Assembly (NCBI GenBank): GCA_902479135.1
Contig: CABSNU010000002.1
Location: 62,001 to 126,000 of the forward strand
Source: an uncultured Collinsella sp.
Lineage (GTDB): Bacteria; Actinomycetota; Coriobacteriia; Coriobacteriales; Coriobacteriaceae
DNA length: 64,000 nt
Direction: 5' to 3'
Notes under the pieces: model-generated
Told to the model about the DNA's origin: nothing
Seen by the model: the letters and a program-made list of their open reading frames with translations, nothing else
The model's database searches: none
Shown here: one piece after another, positions 7,528 through 15,574 of the stretch
How positions within the stretch are numbered: the stretch's first letter is position 1
Layout: each line of letters begins with the position of its first letter
Program-made: the position numbers and the translations under genes

Positions 7528-8439
7528 CTACGAACGCGCCGCGACCAGCAGCTCTGCCGTCGCCGCCCAACCGTCGACAATTTTGCCGCGCGTAACGAAA
7601 GCGTTCTCGCAAGCAGCCAGGAACTCGGGTGCGCCGGCGCTCGTCAGGCCATTCTCGACCAGACAGAACGTGCCCACGTGATCGGCCATGTAGAAGTCGG
7701 ACTCGGAGTCGCCGAGCGCGAGCGTCTCCTCGCGCTCGATCCCCAGGTGCTCGCAGAAGCGCGCAATGGCGACGCCTTTGTTGAGGCCCGCGGGGTTGAT
7801 GTTGAATGCGCGACCGTCCTCGACGCGATCGAGCTCGAGCGTCGTCGGCTTGGACAGGTGAGTCAGATGACCGTTGCAAGCCCAGATCAGACCGCAGCCG
7901 GCCTCGTCCAGGATGGCCTGAACCTCATCGTCGGGCACATCGCCGCGCATGCCGACGGTGACCTCACGGTATTTGTAGCCGGTCGACATGTCGTTGTGGT
8001 ACTCGATCTTGTGCGGCCAGCGGGCAAGGATCTTCTCGCACACGCCGGTCTGCTCGATCACCTGGTGCGGAGTAAGGCCGCAGGCGGGGTCGTAAGGCAT
8101 GTCACCGGTCAGATACTCCCAATCGTTGGCTTTGAGGTCGTACATGACCAGGCCGCCCATCTCACCAATGTAGGAGTTGAGGCCGAGCACGCGCGCGTCC
8201 TCGTGGATCATGGTACGGTTGCGGCCCGAGGTGGGAACCACCTGAATACCAGCGCGAGCGAGTGCCACGACGGCCTCGACGAGTTTGGTCGAGGGGTTGC
8301 CGTCGTTGTCGCGCAGCACGCACGAGCCGGGCGCGAGCATCGTGGCATCCAGGTCGGTAAAGACGTACTTGACCTTGGCCAAGCGCTCGCGCATCTCGCC
8401 CGAAAGCTCGGCAACGGTCGGCAGGGTGTTGTGGGACAT
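7528..8439 (-). CDS. HAD-superfamily hydrolase, Cof-like
   Basis: Protein of 303 residues of the haloacid dehalogenase superfamily with a type IIB cap. Motif I is FTDLDATML (nucleophile Asp), motif II PTSGRNRT, and motif IV LALGDSESDFYMAD. The substrate is probably a small phosphorylated metabolite but cannot be named. The start MSHNTLP follows GGAG at eight bases; an ATG 14 codons upstream has no ribosome site. It lies between murE and murI on the same strand, which does not by itself tie it to cell-wall synthesis. Confidence 0.85.
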   Translation of the reverse strand: MSHNTLPTVAELSGEMRERLAKVKYVFTDLDATMLAPGSCVLRDNDGNPSTKLVEAVVALARAGIQVVPTSGRNRTMIHEDARVLGLNSYIGEMGGLVMYDLKANDWEYLTGDMPYDPACGLTPHQVIEQTGVCEKILARWPHKIEYHNDMSTGYKYREVTVGMRGDVPDDEVQAILDEAGCGLIWACNGHLTHLSKPTTLELDRVEDGRAFNINPAGLNKGVAIARFCEHLGIEREETLALGDSESDFYMADHVGTFCLVENGLTSAGAPEFLAACENAFVTRGKIVDGWAATAELLVAARS

Positions 8440-8546
8440 GGTTACTCCGTTTACGTAGAAGGGTTTGGACTTGGACGTCATGTTTTGATTGAGGGAACAC
8501 GCTTATGGTGACAGCGCACTCAGGGCGCCGCCGCCATCATGGTTCA

Positions 8547-10109
8547 TTAGTCAAACTGGGTAACATCGATTAGGCGATTGGCCAGCGAAAGGTCGCTCTC
8601 GATGGGCACGAACTCGTCGCCCACGTGCATGAGTTCCTCGTCACCCTTTGCCAGCAGCAAAACAATGGTGGGAGCATCGGGGTTGACGTACTCCTCGCGC
8701 GCCGCCTTGAACGCCGCATGCACAGCGGCTTCGCGGTCGAGGATGATCTTGTTCGGCGTATCGTCGGGAACATGCTCGGCAAGCTCGCGACAGACCTTCA
8801 TCGGGTCCTCGTGAGCTGGATCCTCGTTGGCAAAGATCATCAGGTCGGAATACGGTGCGGCTTCGCGCGGAAGCTGCTCGCGGCGCTCCTGCGCCTTGCC
8901 GCCGGCAGCGCCAAACACCGCAATGACTGGACTAGCGGGAAACGCGCGCTTGACCGACGAGAAAAGCGAGCGGAACGAAAGCTGATTGTGCGCATAGTCG
9001 ACGACGCAGATCACGCGGCCGTCCTTCGACTCCACGACCTCCATACGGCCCGGCACACGCAGTTTGGAGAGGCCCTTCTTGATGGCATCGATACCGATGC
9101 CGATCTCGCGCGCAGCGGCGATAGCGACCAGCGCGTTCTCCACGTTAAAGTCTCCCGCGATACCCAGCAGGACCTTCTCCCCCGCCTCGGACTCGTCGGC
9201 ACACAGGCCATGCAAGTTGAACTCGATGCTAAAGCCGACCATGCTTACGTCGCTCGCCCACAGGCTTGCCTCGGGATGCTCGACGCCAACGGTCACCAAG
9301 CGCTCGGCCGTCGACGCTGCCTCCAGCACACGGTCGACCTCTTCGGTGCCCAGATTCACCACGGCGGTCTTTGCCTGGTCAAAGATCCTGAGTTTGCTCT
9401 CAAAATAATCCTCAAACGTGGGGTGTTCGATCGGCGAGATGTGGTCGCGGCCGATGTTGAGGAAGCACGCCACGTCAAACGGCAGATTCTCGACGCGTTG
9501 GTACTTGAGCGCCTGGCTCGAAACCTCCATGACCATGGACTGGCGACCGGACGTGCGGCAGTTGGCGATATGGCGCCAGACCTCGGGGGCCTCGGGCGTG
9601 GTATTGGTGCTCTCGTAGCACTCAATGCCGTCATCGGTGCTTACCGAGCCAATCATGCCACAGGACTCGCCTGCTGCTTTGATGATGGACTGGAGCATAA
9701 AGGCCGCCGTGGTCTTACCCTTGGTACCGGTAATGCCCACGATCTTAACGTCCCGATCGGGGCGGCCGTAGACCTCGGGCGGCAGCAGCGCCATCGCCGT
9801 ACGCACGTTGCGAACAACCAGCATCGCAGCACCGCTCTCCTTCGCCAGCGGCTCCAGAGACTCGACCAGCGACTCCTCGCACACAAATGCGACGGCGCCC
9901 GCATCGAGCGCCATGCTCAAAAACGCGGGCTTAAAGGCAGCACCTTTGCAGAAGAACACGTCACCTGCCGAGACCGCGCGCGAATCAAACGAGCAGCCGG
10001 TCACGGCACGCTCGTCAACCTGCTCTGATGCGCGCAGCTCGCCGCACACATCGAGAAGCTTGGCAAGCGTATCGACCGTGGTCACGGTCGCGGAATCCGA
10101 ATGGTGCAT
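8547..10109 (-). CDS. murE: UDP-MurNAc-tripeptide ligase, MurE
   Basis: Mur ligase of 520 residues that adds the third, diamino acid residue to UDP-MurNAc-Ala-Glu. The ATP loop reads GITGTKGKTT and the substrate stretch STNTTPEAPEVW is present, followed by the C-terminal domain. Meso-diaminopimelate enzymes carry DNPR in the specificity loop; here the corresponding stretch reads NEDPAHEDP, with alanine where the arginine should be, as in lysine-type enzymes. The GTKGKTT loop also resembles Gram-positive lysine-type MurE. An L-lysine or L-ornithine product is therefore inferred. It is followed by the HAD gene and murI. Confidence 0.93.
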   Translation of the reverse strand: MHHSDSATVTTVDTLAKLLDVCGELRASEQVDERAVTGCSFDSRAVSAGDVFFCKGAAFKPAFLSMALDAGAVAFVCEESLVESLEPLAKESGAAMLVVRNVRTAMALLPPEVYGRPDRDVKIVGITGTKGKTTAAFMLQSIIKAAGESCGMIGSVSTDDGIECYESTNTTPEAPEVWRHIANCRTSGRQSMVMEVSSQALKYQRVENLPFDVACFLNIGRDHISPIEHPTFEDYFESKLRIFDQAKTAVVNLGTEEVDRVLEAASTAERLVTVGVEHPEASLWASDVSMVGFSIEFNLHGLCADESEAGEKVLLGIAGDFNVENALVAIAAAREIGIGIDAIKKGLSKLRVPGRMEVVESKDGRVICVVDYAHNQLSFRSLFSSVKRAFPASPVIAVFGAAGGKAQERREQLPREAAPYSDLMIFANEDPAHEDPMKVCRELAEHVPDDTPNKIILDREAAVHAAFKAAREEYVNPDAPTIVLLLAKGDEELMHVGDEFVPIESDLSLANRLIDVTQFD

Positions 10110-10170
10110 CTTTCACCTTTCTCAGCCATTTGGCAGGGACGGTTTTATAGTAACTGAAACGCACCCACGC

Positions 10171-10195
10171 AAAAACGGCTCCCGGAGGAGCCGTT
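10171..10195 (-). terminator. Terminator of asnB
   Basis: A perfect 9-bp stem AACGGCTCC/GGAGCCGTT with a four-base loop is followed on the minus strand by TTTTTGCG, 26 bases past the asnB stop codon. Confidence 0.9.
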
Positions 10196-10220
10196 ACGCG
10201 CAGGCGTTCGTAAGCCGAGG

Positions 10221-12101
10221 CTAGGCAGCCTGAACAGCGGGCTGGTCCTCGTCGATAAAGAAGCGCTTGTACCACACCAGGAACACGAGCGGCGTATAGA
10301 TCTTGCGCTGGAAATCGCCCTTGCCCGCAAAGTGCAGGTCGAGCAGGTGCATGAGCTCGTCGGTATCGAAGAACTCGCTTGCCCACGGCGCGGTGAAGTA
10401 CTCCTTGACATAGTCGTACCACTTTTGCTCGCGCAGCCAGTAGACAATCGGCACCGGGAAGCCCACCTTGGGACGGGTGGCCCACTCATCGGGCAGCGAC
10501 TTGTTGGCAGCGTGGCGGAGTACCTGTTTGTTGCCGTTCTCGTTGATGCGGTAGCGGTCGGGAATGTGCTCGGCGAACTCCATGACTTTGCGGTCCAGGA
10601 AGGGCACGCGCAGCTCCAGCGAGTGCGCCATGCACATCTTGTCGGCCTTGAGCAGAATGTCGCCCGGGAGCCACATATTCATGTCCAGGTACTGCTTCTT
10701 GACCAGTTCGGGCTGACCCTTCACGCGCGCGTAGATGGGTGCAGCGAGCTCGAAGGCGCCGTCGCCGGTGTTGTACTCGGGCTTGAGCACGCCGTCGACC
10801 TCGCGCTCCGGCCATACCAGAGCCTGTCCCAGGAACGACTTCTCGGGGATCTCGGCACCCTTGACCAGGAAGTTATGTCCCTTGAAGTACGGCATATGCA
10901 GCGCCAGGTTACCGAGCGCGCGACGGATGGGCAGCGGCACCATCTTTTTGTACTTGCGCACCGGAACCGTATCCTCGTAGTAGGCGTAGCCGCCAAAGAG
11001 TTCGTCGGCGCCTTCGCCCGAAAGCACGACGGTAACGTCCTTGCGGGCCATCTCGGCCAAGAACCACAGCGGCACGGAAGACAGGTTGGACTGCGGCTCG
11101 TCCATGTGATACTGGATGTCCTCGAGCGCACCGAAGAACTCATCGGCGGTAATCATCTTGCGAACGTTCTCGACGCCGAGCTTATCGGAAAGCTCCTTGG
11201 CGTAGTTGGTCTCGTTGAAGTTCTTGTAGTCAAAGCCCACCGAGAAGGTCTTGTCGGGCATGAGGCAAGCGGCGATGTAGCTGGAGTCGACGCCACCGGA
11301 GAGGAACGACGCGACCTTGACGTCGGCGATGCGATGGGCCTCGACGCTCTCGTGCACGACCTCGTCCAGCTCATCGACATACTCTTCGAACGGCTTCTCG
11401 ACGGCAGAGTAATCGCAATCCCAGTAGCGCTCGATGTTCATCTTGCCGGTCGGGATATCGACGGTAAAGTAGTGCGCCGGCGGCAGCTTGTAGACACCCT
11501 CGAAGAAGGTCTCCTCAGTCGCCGAATACTGCAGCGTCATGTACGGACGCAGAGCCTTTTTGTTGACCGCCTTGTGGAAGTGCGGGTAGTCGAGGAAGCT
11601 CTTGATCTCGGAACCGAAGAGCACGCCCGGCGCACCGTCGCCCGCGTCGGCCATGGGATAGTAGTAGAGCGGCTTGATGCCAAAGATATCGCGGGCGCCA
11701 AAAAGCTTGTTCTTCTTCTTGTCCCAGATGACGAAGGCGTACATACCGCGCAGGCGATCAAGTACTGCCTCGCCCCACTCCTCATAGCCGTGCAGGAGGC
11801 TCTCGGTGTCGGCGCCACAGTGGAACTTATAGCCCTTGGCCTCGAGCTCGGAACGGAGTTCTTGGAAGTTGTAGATCTCGCCGTTGAAGACGATAACGAC
11901 GCTACCGTCCTCGTTGGCCATAGGTTGGGCGCCAGCCTCGGTCAGGTCGAGGATCGACAGGCGGCGGAAGCCGAGGGCAACGCGGCCGTCGATAAACTGA
12001 CCGCCCATGTCGGGACCGCGATGGACGATGCGGTCCATCATCTTGGTGAGCACCTCGGATTGATTATCCGTCCCACCGACAAAACCGACAAAACCGCACA
12101 T
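10221..12101 (-). CDS. asnB: Asparagine synthase (glutamine-hydrolysing)
   Basis: Class II amidotransferase of 626 residues making asparagine from aspartate, glutamine and ATP. The initiator Met is followed by the catalytic Cys (MCGFVGFVGG); the glutaminase domain covers about 1-220 (RGPDMGGQF, FNGEIYNF) and the synthetase domain carries the PP-loop SFLSGGVDSSYIAACL. Length is usual. It stands alone with its own terminator; tRNA-Val is divergent upstream, so 12102-12288 holds both promoters. Confidence 0.95.
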   Translation of the reverse strand: MCGFVGFVGGTDNQSEVLTKMMDRIVHRGPDMGGQFIDGRVALGFRRLSILDLTEAGAQPMANEDGSVVIVFNGEIYNFQELRSELEAKGYKFHCGADTESLLHGYEEWGEAVLDRLRGMYAFVIWDKKKNKLFGARDIFGIKPLYYYPMADAGDGAPGVLFGSEIKSFLDYPHFHKAVNKKALRPYMTLQYSATEETFFEGVYKLPPAHYFTVDIPTGKMNIERYWDCDYSAVEKPFEEYVDELDEVVHESVEAHRIADVKVASFLSGGVDSSYIAACLMPDKTFSVGFDYKNFNETNYAKELSDKLGVENVRKMITADEFFGALEDIQYHMDEPQSNLSSVPLWFLAEMARKDVTVVLSGEGADELFGGYAYYEDTVPVRKYKKMVPLPIRRALGNLALHMPYFKGHNFLVKGAEIPEKSFLGQALVWPEREVDGVLKPEYNTGDGAFELAAPIYARVKGQPELVKKQYLDMNMWLPGDILLKADKMCMAHSLELRVPFLDRKVMEFAEHIPDRYRINENGNKQVLRHAANKSLPDEWATRPKVGFPVPIVYWLREQKWYDYVKEYFTAPWASEFFDTDELMHLLDLHFAGKGDFQRKIYTPLVFLVWYKRFFIDEDQPAVQAA

Positions 12102-12269
12102 ATACTATCCCCTCTGCTGTTGCTGGGCATCAAATCGAATCAGTAGCTTTTGAGTATACCCGAGGGCGTAAAGAGGGGCGGAATGTTCAGGCAATCTCAA
12201 CTGAATCAGCTCCGCTGTGACACGCGACGGTTACCTTTAATGGATATGAGATGAATGAGGCGATTGTTT

Positions 12270-12278
12270 TGCTATACT
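12270..12278 (+). promoter_or_regulatory. Extended -10 promoter of tRNA-Val
   Basis: TGCTATACT is an extended -10 box ending 10 bases before the first base of tRNA-Val. No convincing -35 box is seen at 17 bases upstream, which is common for extended -10 promoters. Confidence 0.55.
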
Positions 12279-12288
12279 CTCTCCGCAC

Positions 12289-12364
12289 GGGCGATTGGCG
12301 CAACGGTTAGCGCAGGTGCTTTACACGCACAAGGCTGGGGGTTCGAATCCCTCATCGCCCACCA
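12289..12364 (+). tRNA. tRNA-Val (anticodon TAC)
   Basis: Acceptor GGGCGAT/ATCGCCC, D-stem GCGC/GCGC, anticodon loop TTTACAC with anticodon TAC, T-arm GGGGGTTCGAATCCCT, and an encoded CCA end. The gene is followed by a perfect terminator, and its last 19 bases plus terminator are repeated twice more at a 185-base period. Confidence 0.95.
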
Positions 12365-12373
12365 CAGAATTGG

Positions 12374-12405
12374 AAACGGTCCTCGAAAGGGGACCGTTTT
12401 TGTTT
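12374..12405 (+). terminator. Terminator of tRNA-Val (unit 1)
   Basis: An 11-bp stem (AAACGGTCCTC with GGGGACCGTTT, one wobble pair) closed by a GAAA tetraloop and followed by TTTTGTTT. Confidence 0.92.
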
Positions 12406-12558
12406 GGGCCCATCGCAGAGGGATTCGAACCCGACAGGGTGCGGAGCTGAGGAAACGCGCAAGCGTTTTCCAGCGCAGCACGCGAGGGCCGAAGGCCCGA
12501 AGCGAAAGCGGGCGGCGAAGCCGCACGCGACATCCCTCATCGCCCACCACCGAATTGG

Positions 12559-12590
12559 AAACGGTCCTCGCAAGGGGACCGTTTTTGTTT
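12559..12590 (+). terminator. Terminator copy in unit 2
   Basis: Identical stem to the unit 1 terminator, with the GNRA loop changed to GCAA, followed by TTTGTTT. It has no complete tRNA gene upstream, only the repeated tRNA tail. Confidence 0.85.
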
Positions 12591-12744
12591 GGGCCCAGCG
12601 CATGGGATTCGAACCCGCCAGGGTGCGGAGCTGAGGAAACGCGAAACGTTTTCCAGCGCAGCACGCGAGGGCCGTAGGCCCGAAGCGAAAGCGGGCGGCG
12701 TCAGCCGCACGCGGACATCCCTCATCGCCCACCACTGATTTGAT

Positions 12745-12775
12745 AGGCTCCCAGCAATGGGAGCCTTTCTTTTTT
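12745..12775 (+). terminator. Terminator copy in unit 3
   Basis: A different 9-bp stem (AGGCTCCCA/TGGGAGCCT) with the same GCAA loop, followed by TTCTTTTTT. It occupies the same place in unit 3, so the stem has changed while the function is kept. Confidence 0.88.
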
Positions 12776-12845
12776 GGGCCCAGTGCATGGGATTCGAACC
12801 CGCCAGCACGTCTGTCACAAAGGCCGTGGCCAAATAATGGCAAAA

Positions 12846-13024
12846 ATGAGTACTGCTACTTTGCTTGCAACATATAAAAAGATAGCGTTTGCTTAAGTTA
12901 CGCAACATATGTCCATTATAAGGACTAACAGTTAGACCACAATCGTGCATTCATCGCCATTTCGACTTGCTATCTGGCCTTATTAGTCCAAAATTGCTGC
13001 TACCAAATCGGTAGCAGTACTCAT
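12846..13024. repeat. AT-rich 179-bp segment with inverted ends
   Basis: The 14-mer ATGAGTACTGCTAC (12846-12859) and its exact reverse complement (13011-13024) bound an AT-rich stretch with no open reading frame. The right end also forms an inner hairpin CTGCTACC/GGTAGCAG (12997-13017). The 15-mer CGCAACATATGTCCA inside it (12901-12915) recurs at 48272-48286. The form suggests a MITE-like or decayed mobile sequence next to the tRNA-tail repeats; no target duplication was identified. Confidence 0.6.
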
Positions 13025-13041
13025 ATTTAATGTTTTTTGCC

Positions 13042-13095
13042 CAGCGGGTCTCCCTGCCTTAGCAAATCTAAGGCAAAACGGGCTCCAGACCGCTG
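13042..13095. other. Nested hairpin downstream of argD
   Basis: Outer arms CAGCGG/CCGCTG enclose an inner 8-bp hairpin TGCCTTAG/CTAAGGCA. There is no T tract on the minus strand, so it may be an RNA 3' structure of the arg operon rather than a simple terminator. Confidence 0.45.
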
Positions 13096-13159
13096 AATCA
13101 TGCCACATAGGGCACGCCCGCAGTCCGGAACCCGGTCCAAATTGAGTTATTGCGCTGCG

Positions 13160-14443
13160 TTAGACCAAGACACCCGACAGGATCTCGATCAGACTGTCCA
13201 CGTCGGCTTCCTCGCAGACGAGCGGCGGCAAGAAACGCAGCGTATGAGCACCCGTAGCGTTAATCACGGCACCGGCGGCCAGCGCGCGGGCAACAATATC
13301 ATGTGCGTCGCCCGCGGCATCATCCAAATCACAGCCGAGCATCAGGCCACGGCCACGCACCTCTACCACATGCGGAAGCTTAGCCAGCGCCTGCTCCATA
13401 TAGGCGCCTACCTTGGCAGCATGGTCGGCATAATCGCCGCGCACGAGCGCGGAGAGCGTCGCGGCGCACGCCGCGATGGCCAAGCAGCTACCGCCAAAAG
13501 TCGAACCGTGATCGCCGGGCTTAAACACGTCGGCGATCTCTTTCTTTGCCACGACGGCACCCATGGGCACGCCATCAGCAATGCCCTTGGCAAGGCTCAT
13601 GATGTCGGGCTCCACGCCATAGGTTTGGAATGCGAACGGCTTGCCGGAGCGGAAGATGCCGCACTGGACCTCGTCGGCGATAAGCACGGCGCCCACTTCA
13701 TGTGCCAGGTCGCGCGCTGCCGCCATAAACTCCTCGGTCATGGGGTGCACGCCACTCTCACCCTGGATCGGCTCGAGCATCACGGCACAAATTTCGCTCC
13801 CCAGCTGCTTAAAGATCGCACGCAGTTCATTGATATCGTTGGGCGTACAGGCCACAAAGCCACCCGGCAGCGGGCGGAAACTATCCTGCAGCCAATCCTG
13901 CATGGTGGCGGCAATGGTCTCGAGCGTACGGCCGTGGAAGCCGCCGCGCATGCACACGATGGTGTTGCCGCCGTTACCGGCACGCTTGGCGTACAAGCGC
14001 GCGAGCTTCATCGAGCCCTCGTTGGCCTCGGCGCCGGAGTTGGCAAAGAAGGTCTCCCACACCTGCTCGTCCGCAGCCGGGGCACCAAGAGCAGCTGCCG
14101 TGGTCTCATCGCCGGCGGCAATGGCATCGGCAAGCACGCGCGCACCATCTGCGTCGTCGTTAGCAAGCTTGGACAGCAGCGCCGCGACCTGTCCGCGCTG
14201 CTCAATGTAGAAGTAATTGGAGACATGCATGAGCTTTTTGGTCTGTGCCTCAAGTGCCGAGAGCACAGCCAGGTTGCCATGACCTAGGCTGCACACGCCG
14301 ATGCCGGCAAGAAAGTCGAGGTACTCACGGCCATCGTCGCCGGTGAGCTTCATGCCGTGACCCTCGACAAACTCGACCGGAGAGCGGCCAAAGGTATGCA
14401 TAACGTAATGGGATTCAAGCGATTGCTGAGCTGCAAGTGACAT
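13160..14443 (-). CDS. argD: Acetylornithine aminotransferase
   Basis: Class III PLP aminotransferase of 427 residues that converts N-acetylglutamate semialdehyde to N-acetylornithine. The cofactor-binding region includes NSGAEANEGSMKLAR and GGFHGRTLETIAAT, and the Schiff-base lysine lies in SLAKGIADGVPMGA; the ILEPIQGESG-like block reads MLEPIQGESGV. An insertion of about 25 residues (around 100-125) makes it slightly longer than usual. It is the last gene of argC-J-B-D, 69 bases after argB. Confidence 0.94.
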   Translation of the reverse strand: MSLAAQQSLESHYVMHTFGRSPVEFVEGHGMKLTGDDGREYLDFLAGIGVCSLGHGNLAVLSALEAQTKKLMHVSNYFYIEQRGQVAALLSKLANDDADGARVLADAIAAGDETTAAALGAPAADEQVWETFFANSGAEANEGSMKLARLYAKRAGNGGNTIVCMRGGFHGRTLETIAATMQDWLQDSFRPLPGGFVACTPNDINELRAIFKQLGSEICAVMLEPIQGESGVHPMTEEFMAAARDLAHEVGAVLIADEVQCGIFRSGKPFAFQTYGVEPDIMSLAKGIADGVPMGAVVAKKEIADVFKPGDHGSTFGGSCLAIAACAATLSALVRGDYADHAAKVGAYMEQALAKLPHVVEVRGRGLMLGCDLDDAAGDAHDIVARALAAGAVINATGAHTLRFLPPLVCEEADVDSLIEILSGVLV

Positions 14444-14512
14444 GGGATGCCTTTCGTTGGGCGCCAGACGGCGCAGGCCTATGGGGGCAGGAATGGGGCG
14501 GCTGCGAGTCAG

Positions 14513-15493
14513 TTAGACCGTCTGAAGCTTCTCGACCTCGTCGAGGTTCTCGGTCAGACGCGCAGCAAACGTCGAAAGCGGATGCGGATGCGTATCGAAC
14601 TCGTAAGCCGTCTCGGTGGAATGGATCACGGTGCCGACGCCGGCATCGGTCAGCAGCTCCAGCAGCAGCGAATGCGGCGTGGTGCCGTTGATGATGTGAG
14701 CGCGAAATACGCCGCCGGCAAGCGCATCGACGGCCGCGCGCAGCTTGGGAATCATGCCCTTATCGACCTCGCCGCCGTAGAGCATTTCGTTAACCTCGTC
14801 GAGCGTTAGGTTGGAGATGAGTGAGTCTTTATCGCTAAAGTCCTTGTACAGGCCGTCGACGTCGGTCAAAAAGATCGCCTTATGCGCATGCAGCGCCGCC
14901 GCAACGGCACCGGCGGCGGTATCGGCGTTGATGTTGAAGAAACCGCCGTCCTCCCCCGCCGCGACGGTAGCGATGACGGGGATGTACTCGCTATCGAGCA
15001 GGCGCTCGATATAGTCGGTGTTGACGTGCGTGACCTTGCCTACGCGGCCGAGTTCGGGGTCGAGCGGCTCGGCGATGAGCGTACCGGCATCGCTGCCCGA
15101 AACGCCCACGGCCAGGTTGCCGTGATGGTTGAGCGCCGCGACCAGCTCCTGGTTGACCTTACCGCCCAGCACCTCGCGCACGATATCCATGGTCGCCGGC
15201 GTGGTCACGCGCTGGCCGTTCTTAAACTCGACGGGGATGTCGTAGTGGCTCAGCGCCTCGTTGATAGCCTTGCCGCCGCCATGCACGATGACGGGGCGCA
15301 TGCCGATGATCTTAAGCAGGACGATGTCGCTCATCACGTCGCGGCGCAGCTGCTCATCAACCATGGCGGCTCCGCCATATTTGATAACAACCGTCTTGCC
15401 GGTCAGGTTCTTAATCCACGGCAGCGCTTCGAACAGCAGCTGCGCGGTTGCTTCGTTGGATTCGCTCGAACGACAATCGCGTGCGAATTTCAT
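14513..15493 (-). CDS. argB: Acetylglutamate kinase
   Basis: Amino-acid kinase family protein of 326 residues that phosphorylates N-acetylglutamate, the controlled step in cyclic arginine synthesis. Motifs: VVIKYGGAAM, VIVHGGGKAINEAL and the ATP-binding region VDKGMIPKLRAAVDAL. The start MKFARDCR is preceded by GAGG at seven bases. The N-terminal helix SSESNEATAQLLFEALPWI is the type found in arginine-inhibited hexameric enzymes, so feedback inhibition by arginine is likely. Confidence 0.95.
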   Translation of the reverse strand: MKFARDCRSSESNEATAQLLFEALPWIKNLTGKTVVIKYGGAAMVDEQLRRDVMSDIVLLKIIGMRPVIVHGGGKAINEALSHYDIPVEFKNGQRVTTPATMDIVREVLGGKVNQELVAALNHHGNLAVGVSGSDAGTLIAEPLDPELGRVGKVTHVNTDYIERLLDSEYIPVIATVAAGEDGGFFNINADTAAGAVAAALHAHKAIFLTDVDGLYKDFSDKDSLISNLTLDEVNEMLYGGEVDKGMIPKLRAAVDALAGGVFRAHIINGTTPHSLLLELLTDAGVGTVIHSTETAYEFDTHPHPLSTFAARLTENLDEVEKLQTV

Positions 15494-15574
15494 AATCTGC
15501 CTCGTCTTTCGTATCGTTATCGCGCCGTGCTCCGCTGTCCGCAATCGCGGCAAGATGCGCAGCGTGCCTGGAAT

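Larger units (their letters stand above)
12347..12800 (+). repeat. 185-bp tandem repeats of the tRNA-Val tail
   Basis: The 19-mer ATCCCTCATCGCCCACCAC (end of tRNA-Val plus CCA) occurs at 12347-12365, 12532-12550 and 12717-12735, exactly 185 bases apart. Each copy is followed by a terminator hairpin, then GGGCCCA, then GGGATTCGAACCC, which is a tRNA T-arm on the opposite strand. Units 1 and 2 continue with three small hairpins (stems GGAAACG../CGTTTTCC, GGGCC/GGCCC, GGC/GCC) before the next tRNA tail. The third unit ends after the T-arm-like sequence near 12805. No protein is encoded. Confidence 0.9.

Noticed and set aside
12352..12950. Open frames across the tRNA-Val tail repeats
   Set aside because: They repeat with the 185-base DNA period, cross terminators and T-arm sequences, and lack ribosome sites. 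The signal is structural, not coding.
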